NCBI GenBank assembly: GCA_017998555.1
Contig: JAGOCU010000172.1
Coordinates: 1-5,507, forward strand
Direction: 5' to 3'
DNA from: Thermoflexales bacterium
Lineage (GTDB): Bacteria; Chloroflexota; Anaerolineae; J036; Brachytrichaceae
Length of the DNA: 5,507 nt
How positions within the stretch are numbered: position 1 is the first letter of the stretch; the number at the start of each line of letters is the position of its first letter. Of the stretch, positions 1-4,983 are shown one piece after another. Under the pieces are notes generated by a model. The model was not told the origin of the DNA and did no database searches. It was given only the letters and a program-made list of their open reading frames with translations. The position numbers and the translations under genes were made by a program.

Positions 1-20
1 AGCCAGTATCATTCGCGCCG

Positions 21-632
21 ATGATCGACATGGACATCCAGCCAACGACTTTGAGCGGGCGGCACGTGCGCCTCGTCCCCCTGCGACTGGAACACGCGCC
101 AGGACTTGTCGCGCATGCGAATGACGAGGAAATCTGGCGCTATATGCCGTTTGGTTTTGTCAACACCCAGGAACGCATGGAAGAGCTGATTGCCGATCTG
201 CTGGGGCGGCAGGCCAAGGGGACCGACATCCCGTTTGCCATCACGCTGTCAGGCGCCGCCGGCGCGCGGCCCGAACTCATCGGAATGACCCGCTTCATGG
301 CGATTGAGCGGCACCATCGCGGCCTGGAAGTGGGCGGCACATGGCTCGGACGCGCCCATCGCCGGACAGCCTGCAATACCGAAGCCAAATACCTGCTTTT
401 CAGGCACGCTTTCGAGACGCTTCACTGCGTCCGGTTGCAGTTGAAGACGGATATGCGGAACGAACGCTCGCAACGCGCAATCGAGCGCCTCGGCGCGGTG
501 CGCGAGGGAGTCCTGCGCAACAACATGATCCTGCAGGATGGCTATGTGCGCTCGTCGGTCTACTATTCGATCACCGACGCCGAATGGCCGGCGGTGCGGG
601 CGCGCCTCGAAGCAATGCTGGCAGGGAGCTAA
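21..632 (+). CDS. GNAT-family N-acetyltransferase, RimJ/RimL type
   Basis: Predicted acetyl-CoA-dependent N-acetyltransferase of 203 residues, normal length for a single-domain RimJ/RimL-like GNAT (Acetyltransf_3 type); cytoplasmic, with no signal peptide. The N-terminus has the family pattern LSGRHVRLVPL (residues 11-21), followed by a W39-x-Y41-x-P43 segment. A beta-strand ending in IGMTRF (87-92) leads to the acetyl-CoA-binding part, with NTEAKYLL (119-126), a helix HAFETL (129-134), LKTDMRN-x-RSQRAIERLGA (141-159) and the closing EGVLR (162-166). The tail YYSITDAEWP (181-190) is also typical. Family members acetylate ribosomal-protein N-termini, small amines or antibiotics; the substrate here cannot be read from sequence. 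An ATG at 30 is an alternative start. The frame stays open to the window edge and no clear ribosome-binding site lies in the first 20 bases, so the true start could lie upstream. The stop is TAA, 6 bases before a hairpin. Confidence 0.9.
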   Translation: MIDMDIQPTTLSGRHVRLVPLRLEHAPGLVAHANDEEIWRYMPFGFVNTQERMEELIADLLGRQAKGTDIPFAITLSGAAGARPELIGMTRFMAIERHHRGLEVGGTWLGRAHRRTACNTEAKYLLFRHAFETLHCVRLQLKTDMRNERSQRAIERLGAVREGVLRNNMILQDGYVRSSVYYSITDAEWPAVRARLEAMLAGS

Positions 633-638
633 CGGATG

Positions 639-679
639 AAAAGCACAATCCCCCTGCTTCGCAGGGGGATTGCGCTTTT
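639..679. terminator. Bidirectional terminator hairpin between convergent genes (repeat-like core)
   Basis: Arms 639-657 and 661-679 pair around a 3-base TTC loop (658-660). There are 13 bp of uninterrupted inner stem (CAATCCCC... core), one A645/C673 mismatch on the + strand, then 6 bp of AAAAGC/GCTTTT. The stem begins 6 bases after the GNAT stop codon and, read on the minus strand, 18 bases after the stop of the convergent lipoprotein gene. Four T residues end the stem on either strand, so it can serve as an intrinsic terminator both ways. On the minus-strand RNA the mismatch becomes a G-U wobble, so that transcript pairs along all 19 positions. The inner core and loop recur in the hairpin at 4933-4979. 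The terminator role is inferred from position and shape. Confidence 0.8.
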
Positions 680-697
680 CAAACGAGAAGGAATTGT

Positions 698-1195
698 CTA
701 GCGGCCGGGGGTCGGCGTTTTGACGTCGTCCTCGACCCGGGCGAAGAAGATCTGGAGATCCTTGGTGGCGTCTTCCTTGGCCATAAAGACCGCCAGAGCG
801 ATGTTCTTGTTTCCCTGTGTTTTTGTAAAGATGCAGATCCCGCCATTCGTGACACCCTGACTGGTTGACAGGCTGCACCCGGGCGAATCGGCCGCCCACC
901 CGGCGGCGCGCATGCGGTCCTTGGTGTAGAAGGCCTGCGCGTCGGTCGGGAGTTTCTTGGTCGTAAAGGCGATGAAGTTGAACTTGCCTTGCAGGGCGGC
1001 GTTGAGACCGATCTGCGCGGCAAGCGGAAGCTGAAGATTGGCCTTGGTCATGCCATCCATCGGCGGAACGTCGGCCCAAAGATCATTGACGGTGCCGGCG
1101 GTGCCGCCGCCAATCAAGTTGCTGATGGCGCCGCAGGCCATTGTCATCATCATCGCCAGAGCCAGGGCGAAGGTCACTACTTTCTTGTTCATCAT
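698..1195 (-). CDS. Small predicted lipoprotein of unknown function
   Basis: The product is 165 residues and I do not recognise a named family. Residues 1-20 form a signal peptide: Lys4-Lys5, a hydrophobic stretch VVTFALALAMMM, then TMAC with Cys21 as the probable lipidated residue. The lipobox is imperfect (Thr at -3), so lipidation is likely but not certain. A glycine-rich spacer (29-34) leads to a compact domain with VPPMDGM (43-49), FYTKDRMRAAGW (89-100) and a beta-rich end (IALAVFM, 132-138; LQIFFARVE, 147-155). This 'P-x-x-G-M ... FY ... M-x-x-x-GW' layout resembles small secreted proteins I associate with Chloroflexota; that is recall, not a search. Cys107 and Cys121 could form a disulfide. 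The tail TPTPGR is a short Thr/Pro extension. ATG codons at 1195 and 1192 are both possible starts. The gene stands alone, convergent with the GNAT gene and divergent from the HAD gene. Confidence 0.8.
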   Translation of the reverse strand: MMNKKVVTFALALAMMMTMACGAISNLIGGGTAGTVNDLWADVPPMDGMTKANLQLPLAAQIGLNAALQGKFNFIAFTTKKLPTDAQAFYTKDRMRAAGWAADSPGCSLSTSQGVTNGGICIFTKTQGNKNIALAVFMAKEDATKDLQIFFARVEDDVKTPTPGR

Positions 1196-1203
1196 TCACC
1201 TCG
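1196..1203 (-). promoter_or_regulatory. Shine-Dalgarno of the minus-strand lipoprotein gene
   Basis: Read on the minus strand the sequence is CGAGGTGA directly before ATGATG. GAGGTGA is a 7-base match to the anti-Shine-Dalgarno complement. It abuts the ATG at 1195 and leaves 3 bases to the ATG at 1192. Because the GAGG part is what normally sets the distance, either ATG can be used, with the second slightly better placed. Confidence 0.7.
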
Positions 1204-1204
1204 T

Positions 1205-1281
1205 AAACATCGATTATCGCCTCGCGCCAGCGCCCAGAGGCGCATGTCGACCCGAAAAGTTAACGTGCGCTATGGTAACAT
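1205..1281. promoter_or_regulatory. Divergent promoter region (weak candidates)
   Basis: This stretch lies between two divergent start codons and must hold at least one promoter unless the HAD gene is transcribed from elsewhere. On the minus strand, GATAAT (1213-1218) matches 5 of 6 bases of a sigma-70-type -10 box and would give a very short leader; no good -35 lies at the right distance. On the plus strand, TGG followed by TAACAT (1273-1281) looks like an extended -10 box, or TATGGT (1271-1276) could pair with TCGACC (1247-1252) at 18-base spacing. None is strong, and the consensus used by this organism is unknown. Confidence 0.3.
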
Positions 1282-1296
1282 CTTTGCGATTTCCCC

Positions 1297-1300
1297 GGAG
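1297..1300 (+). promoter_or_regulatory. Shine-Dalgarno fixing the HAD gene start
   Basis: GGAG lies 6 bases before the ATG at 1307, ideal spacing. It supports this start over the longer upstream reading, which would run antisense through the neighbouring lipoprotein gene. Confidence 0.7.
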
Positions 1301-1306
1301 CCAGAG

Positions 1307-2011
1307 ATGTCCAAATACACCACGATTTTGTTTGATCTCGATGGCACCTTGCGCGCCAGCCAGCCGGAAGGGTTTGAGGCATTCGCTCAGTATTGCGGCC
1401 GGGTTGGCATCCAGCTCACCCAGATCCAGATCGAGCTGATCGAGCGCGAGGCCAATCGCTACTGGGCCAGCGGCCTCGTCGATGTGCACATGTCGCGGTA
1501 TGACAAGCGCGAGTTCTGGCTCAACTATGACAAGATCCTGCTGACCGCCATCGGCGTCACCGACCCAAGCGCGTATGCGCCCCGGATTCAAGAGCTGTAC
1601 GATCTGTACTACGATCCGATCGATGTGCTCTACTCGGACGCCTTTGTGGTCCTCGAAGAACTGCGCAAGGGCGGCTATATTCTGGGTCTGGTGACAAATC
1701 GCGACATGGATATCGAACCCATGCTGCTGCGCTATCGCATGCGCGAGTACTTCAACTTTGTCGTCACCGGCGGACAGGCGGGCTTCTTCAAGCCCCACCC
1801 CGAGATCTTCCGGCAGGCCATCAAACTCTCCGGCGGGCCGCCCGAGAAGACCCTGTATGTCGGCGACAACTATTTCGCCGATGTCGTTGGCGCGCTCAAC
1901 GTGGGGATGGACGCGGTCCTGGTGGATGCGCGCAACGTTTTCCGCGATTTCTACAACCATCGGGTCAAGCACTTGCGGCAGGTCCTCGAGTTCATCCACG
2001 GCGCGGAATAG
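1307..2011 (+). CDS. HAD-superfamily hydrolase (phosphatase-like)
   Basis: Predicted cytoplasmic Mg2+-dependent HAD hydrolase of 234 residues, a usual length for phosphoglycolate-phosphatase or haloacid-dehalogenase-like members with an alpha-helical cap. All four HAD motifs are present. Motif I is FDLDGTL (9-15), with Asp10 the nucleophile and Asp12 the general acid/base. Motif II is Thr130 in LVTNRD (128-133). Motif III is Lys162 in FFKPHP (160-165). Motif IV is GDNYFADVVGA (186-196), with Asp187 and Asp192. Residues about 16-110 between motifs I and II form a C1-type helical cap, rich in Tyr/Trp around WASGLVDVHMSRYDKREFW. That cap would determine the substrate, which I cannot name; a phosphorylated small metabolite is the default expectation. 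The ATG at 1307 is chosen because of its well-spaced GGAG and because the product starts just before motif I. The gene ends 34 bases before the first S41 gene on the same strand, so co-transcription is plausible. Confidence 0.9.
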   Translation: MSKYTTILFDLDGTLRASQPEGFEAFAQYCGRVGIQLTQIQIELIEREANRYWASGLVDVHMSRYDKREFWLNYDKILLTAIGVTDPSAYAPRIQELYDLYYDPIDVLYSDAFVVLEELRKGGYILGLVTNRDMDIEPMLLRYRMREYFNFVVTGGQAGFFKPHPEIFRQAIKLSGGPPEKTLYVGDNYFADVVGALNVGMDAVLVDARNVFRDFYNHRVKHLRQVLEFIHGAE

Positions 2012-2031
2012 GCATCGCCGCTCCGGACGTG

Positions 2032-2048
2032 TAGGATACGAGGTCTTG
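2032..2048 (+). promoter_or_regulatory. TTG start and ribosome-binding site of S41 paralog 1
   Basis: TAGGA (2032-2036) lies 9 bases before the TTG at 2046, and GAGGT (2040-2044) lies only 1 base before it, so the first is the more plausible site. No ATG or GTG is available in frame between the upstream HAD stop codon and the signal peptide. The TTG places two Arg residues, a hydrophobic core and an LASC lipobox exactly as expected, which decides the start. Starts further upstream would lie inside the HAD gene. Confidence 0.65.
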
Positions 2049-3410
2049 AATACCGCTCGACTTCGACCTGGGCTGATCTGCGCGGCCGCATTGCTCGGCC
2101 TTGCGAGCTGCTCACCGTTGCGCGACCTTGCGCCCGCGCTTGAATCCCCGGCTCATCCCGCTGCGCAGACACCCGCTGCTGAAGGGGTGGTGGCGCCGAC
2201 AGCCGGTCCGATCCGGCCGGTGGTCGCGCCAGCCCGTGCGACACCCATCCCCGCCTCGGGAAGAAACCCGGGCGTCGATGCGCAGGTGGCCGTTTTCCAA
2301 CGCGCCTGGCAGCTCGTCAACACCCGCTACGTTTACAAGGATTTCAACGGCGCAGACTGGGCGGGTGTCTATACGCCAACCCTGGACCAGATTCGATCGG
2401 GGCTTGATGAACAGGCCTTCTACGAGTTGATGTTCGGCGTCATCGACACCCTGGCGGATGGGCATTCCTACTTTCTCTCGCCCGAAGAAGCGAAGGCCGA
2501 AGACGAGACCCTGGGGGGCGCTCAGGAATTTGTGGGGTTTGGCTTCACATACGATTTGTCCGATGAGATGGACTACGCCTACGTGCTGCAGGTCCGCCGT
2601 GGCGGCCCGGCGGAGAAAGCGGGATTGAAAACCCACGACCACATCACCCGGATCAATGGGGCCGTGGCCATCGACGACACCCTGGGCGATCTTGCGGATG
2701 CTTTCTTCGATGAGGCGGTACTGACCGCAACCTTGACCGTCCAGTCACCCGGCGGAAAACCGCGCCAGATCGCGCTTGCCAAGGCGCGGCTCGTGGACAG
2801 CGTGCAAATCGATGCCAAAGTGCTGCCCGGCAAGAAGCGAATCGGCTATCTCGTCATCCCCAGCTTCGATGGCGATGGCGTGGCAGCTTCGGTCCGCGCG
2901 GCCGTGCGCGATCTGACCAAAGCCGGCGGCCTGGACGGGCTGGTGATCGATGTGCGGCTCAACGGCGGGGGCAGCCTGGACGAGCTCATGTCAACCCTGG
3001 GACTGTTCACCAGCGGGGCGGTTGGCGCGCTCGTCGATCGCGCCGGCGCGGGCGAAACGCTCTCGGCGACGGCGGAGAACATCGGCAACTCCCAGAAGAT
3101 GCCGATTGTGGTGCTCACCGGCTCGCGTACCGCATCGGCGGGCGAGATCCTGGCAGGCGCGTTGCAGGCAAAGAAGCGGGCAAAAGTCGTCGGACAGCGC
3201 ACCGAAGGGAATGTGGAAACCATCGTCGCCCACGATCTGTCAGACGGTTCAGTGCTTTGGCTGGCCGAAAAACGCTTCTCCCTTCCAGACGGCAGGAGTT
3301 GGGAGGGCGATGGGCTGGCGCCCGACAAACTCGTCGACGCGGAATGGGATAGCTATGCCGAAGAAACAGACCCCTACCTGAAGGCGGCGCTGGATATTCT
3401 CGGACGATAA
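2046..3410 (+). CDS. S41 peptidase-like lipoprotein with PDZ domain (paralog 1)
   Basis: The product is 454 residues from a TTG start, predicted to be membrane-anchored on the extracytoplasmic side. Residues 1-22 are a clean lipoprotein signal (Arg5, Arg7, hydrophobic core, lipobox L19-A20-S21-C22). An Ala/Pro-rich linker (23-75) follows. The N-terminal S41 region has YVYKDFNGADW (95-105) and the DGHS-x-F-LSPEE motif (138-148). A PDZ domain spans about 160-235 (VGFGF; GGPAEKAGLKTHDHITRING, 186-205). The peptidase core runs from about 263, with RIGYLVIPSF (265-274), LVIDVRLNGGGS (299-310), TASAGEILAGALQ (362-374) and F-x-LPDG ... WEGDGLAPD (411-427). Ser364 aligns with the nucleophile of C-terminal processing peptidases, but Asn389, 25 residues on, occupies the catalytic Lys position. 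It may be a protease with another catalytic arrangement or an inactive binding protein. A tandem paralog follows after 52 bases. Confidence 0.88.
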   Translation: MNTARLRPGLICAAALLGLASCSPLRDLAPALESPAHPAAQTPAAEGVVAPTAGPIRPVVAPARATPIPASGRNPGVDAQVAVFQRAWQLVNTRYVYKDFNGADWAGVYTPTLDQIRSGLDEQAFYELMFGVIDTLADGHSYFLSPEEAKAEDETLGGAQEFVGFGFTYDLSDEMDYAYVLQVRRGGPAEKAGLKTHDHITRINGAVAIDDTLGDLADAFFDEAVLTATLTVQSPGGKPRQIALAKARLVDSVQIDAKVLPGKKRIGYLVIPSFDGDGVAASVRAAVRDLTKAGGLDGLVIDVRLNGGGSLDELMSTLGLFTSGAVGALVDRAGAGETLSATAENIGNSQKMPIVVLTGSRTASAGEILAGALQAKKRAKVVGQRTEGNVETIVAHDLSDGSVLWLAEKRFSLPDGRSWEGDGLAPDKLVDAEWDSYAEETDPYLKAALDILGR

Positions 3411-3453
3411 CAGACCGATCTCTAAGGTGGGTCTTCACTCAGGCGATTCAAAT

Positions 3454-3465
3454 GGTGGCACTGTG
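3454..3465 (+). promoter_or_regulatory. GTG start and ribosome-binding site of S41 paralog 2
   Basis: GGTGG (3454-3458) lies 4 bases before the GTG at 3463. That start gives a compact signal peptide beginning NNIKLVR. An in-frame GTG at 3427 would add 12 residues (GLHSGDSNGGT-like, uncharged toward the membrane segment) and has only a TAAG overlapping it. The 3463 start is therefore preferred, and it puts the lipidated Cys at residue 22, the same number as in paralog 1. Confidence 0.6.
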
Positions 3466-4905
3466 AATAACATCAAACTGGTCCGCGCATTGGCGTCCGC
3501 TGTCCTGGCCCTGGCCATCGGCGGTTGTGGTTTCGTCGCGCAGGGCGCCCAAATTGTGGCGACCGAGGTCGCCGCCGTCTACTCGCCGCCCACTGCGACT
3601 GCGCGGCCGACGCGCGCGCCGGCCACGCTCGTTGCGCCCGCGGCGACTCGCAGCCCTTCCGGCACGCCAGCGCCCACGCCAACCCCACGCTCAACCGCCC
3701 GGCCCACCGCCACTCCCGCTGGCGCGACGCCCGAGCCCCGGCCTTCAGCCAAAGATACCGAGCTGCAAATCCGGGTCTTTGGCGAGTTGTGGAAGACGGT
3801 CAAAGACAACTACATTTACGAGGACTTCAATGGCGTCGACTGGGCCGCCCTGAAGCCCGCAACCGATGCAAAAATACGGGCAGGACTGACAAACACGGAA
3901 TTCTTCTTGCTTATGGGCGAAATCGTCGAGAGCCTCAATGACGATCACTCGCGTTACCAGTCGCCAATCGAAGTCAAAGAGGAACAGGCCCGCTTCCGGG
4001 GCGAACAAAGCTATACCGGAATCGGCATCCAGTGGGACATCAACCGCGAGAAAAAATACGTCTTCGTTCTCACGGTCTATCCCGACAGCCCCGCTGAAAA
4101 GGCCGGGATCCGGCCCCACGACCACATCCTGGCCGTAAACGGCGAACCTGCCGTTGACGCGCAAGGCGAAGCCATCGTGTCAAAGGTCCGGGGCCCCGAA
4201 GGCACCGACGTGGTCATCTCGGTGCGCCGTCCCGGCGGCACGCCGCGCGACCTGACAGTCACCCGAGCCAAAGTGACAGCCAAGGCCAAGGTGGACGCGC
4301 GTCTGCTCGAACCCGCCCTCGCAGGCGCAAAACGGATTGGCTACATCCTGATGCCGACCTTTTATGAGGAAGGCATCGCCGATCAGTTCCGGGACGCGGT
4401 GGGCGGACTCATGAAAGGCGGGAACCTGGACGGGTTGATCATCGATGTGCGCAACAACGGCGGCGGTTCGCTGGGCGAGCTCGAGCGCACCTTGACGGTT
4501 GTGGCCAATGGGGTCATGGGCAACGAAACCACCCGTTCTGGCGCGAAGCGGCAGTTGCGGGCGCGGGGCGAGAAGATCGGCAATTCCCAAACCGTGCCCC
4601 TGGCGATCCTGACGTCCAAGTCGTCGGTCTCAGCGGCCGAGATCTTCGCCGGGGTGCTGCAGGGCGCCGGGCGGGCCAGGACGGTCGGCCAGGACAGCGC
4701 GGGCAATATCGAGGTGCTCTATACCTACAAGTTCGAGGATGGCTCGCAGGCCCTGATCGCGTCGGAAACGTTCCGCCTGCCCGACGGCAGCAATTGGGAA
4801 GGCAAAGGCGTGAAGGCCGACGTGCCGGTGCCCAACTCGGGTTGGGATGAGTTCACCGAAGCGAGCGACCCGGCCATTGGCGCGGCCGCGGCGCTGTTCA
4901 AATAG
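3463..4905 (+). CDS. S41 peptidase-like lipoprotein with PDZ domain and TP-rich linker (paralog 2)
   Basis: The product is 480 residues with a lipoprotein signal (Lys5, Arg8, hydrophobic core, lipobox I19-G20-G21-C22), so it is predicted to be anchored outside the cytoplasmic membrane. Residues about 41-95 are a low-complexity Thr/Pro/Ala/Arg linker, probably extended and spanning the cell wall or surface layer. The S41 N-terminal region has YIYEDFNGVDW (117-127) and DDHS-x-YQSPIE (160-170). The PDZ domain (about 183-256) is canonical: YTGIGI, DSPAEKAGIRPHDHILAVNG (208-227) and VRGPEGTDVVISVRRPGG (242-259). The core has RIGYILMPTF (291-300), LIIDVRNNGGGS (325-336), SVSAAEIFAGVLQ (388-400) and F-x-LPDGSNWEGKGV (437-450). 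Ser390 is the nucleophile-position residue; Asn415 replaces the catalytic Lys at +25, as in paralog 1. Order and motifs match paralog 1 throughout, indicating an old tandem duplication. Substrate unknown. Confidence 0.9.
   Translation: MNNIKLVRALASAVLALAIGGCGFVAQGAQIVATEVAAVYSPPTATARPTRAPATLVAPAATRSPSGTPAPTPTPRSTARPTATPAGATPEPRPSAKDTELQIRVFGELWKTVKDNYIYEDFNGVDWAALKPATDAKIRAGLTNTEFFLLMGEIVESLNDDHSRYQSPIEVKEEQARFRGEQSYTGIGIQWDINREKKYVFVLTVYPDSPAEKAGIRPHDHILAVNGEPAVDAQGEAIVSKVRGPEGTDVVISVRRPGGTPRDLTVTRAKVTAKAKVDARLLEPALAGAKRIGYILMPTFYEEGIADQFRDAVGGLMKGGNLDGLIIDVRNNGGGSLGELERTLTVVANGVMGNETTRSGAKRQLRARGEKIGNSQTVPLAILTSKSSVSAAEIFAGVLQGAGRARTVGQDSAGNIEVLYTYKFEDGSQALIASETFRLPDGSNWEGKGVKADVPVPNSGWDEFTEASDPAIGAAAALFK
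3582..3750 (+). repeat. Low-complexity Thr/Pro linker-coding stretch in S41 paralog 2
   Basis: This in-frame run is dominated by ACG/ACC/ACT, CCG/CCC/CCA and GCG/GCC codons, encoding a PTxTARPTRAP...TPTPRSTARPTATP-type segment (residues about 41-95). It is not an exact tandem repeat at the DNA level. Such linkers separate lipid anchors from folded domains and are often glycosylated in other bacteria; glycosylation here is speculation. Confidence 0.6.
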
Positions 4906-4932
4906 TGGGCAGGCACAATCCTGCAGACATCC

Positions 4933-4979
4933 GGCGAGATCGCAATCCCCGCGCTTCGCGCGGGGATTGCGATCTCGCC
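4933..4979. repeat. Perfect 22-bp hairpin with TTC loop, related to the 639-679 hairpin
   Basis: Arms 4933-4954 and 4958-4979 are exact reverse complements over 22 bases, separated by TTC (4955-4957). The core CAATCCCC ... GCTTCGC ... GGGGATTG matches the hairpin at 639-679, while the outer arm (GGCGAGATCG) is different yet still perfectly self-complementary. No T-run follows on either strand, so it is not a textbook intrinsic terminator, though it lies 27 bases after the S41 stop codon. It ends 4 bases before the next start codon and may therefore affect initiation. It could be a dispersed structured repeat (REP-like), a terminator, or both. Such a stem might also form an mRNA 3' end that resists exonucleases; that is inference. 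Confidence 0.8.
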
Positions 4980-4983
4980 CGTC

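Noticed and set aside
341..868. Open frame on the plus strand overlapping the GNAT gene and running through the terminator
   Set aside because: It is an out-of-frame reading of the GNAT gene followed by the hairpin and antisense lipoprotein sequence; no start signal or domain.
989..1306. N-terminal extension of the HAD protein by about 106 residues
   Set aside because: It would be antisense to the lipoprotein gene and its signal peptide, while the ATG at 1307 has a well-spaced GGAG and starts just before HAD motif I.
1214..1999. Long open frame on the minus strand across the whole HAD gene
   Set aside because: It is antisense to a gene with all four HAD motifs, its translation shows no recognisable family, and long antisense frames are expected in GC-rich DNA.
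2012..2045. Promoter for S41 paralog 1 in the gap after the HAD gene
   Set aside because: The 34-base gap has no convincing -10/-35 pair; read-through from the HAD gene is the simpler view.
3412..3434. Possible terminator between the two S41 genes (AGACC / GGTCT)
   Set aside because: The stem is only 5 bp with a 13-base loop and no T-run, no better than chance.
639..4979. The two related hairpins as a CRISPR or transposon-end pair
   Set aside because: There is one copy at each site with no spacers, and the DNA between them holds ordinary unrelated genes, no transposase and no visible target-site duplications.
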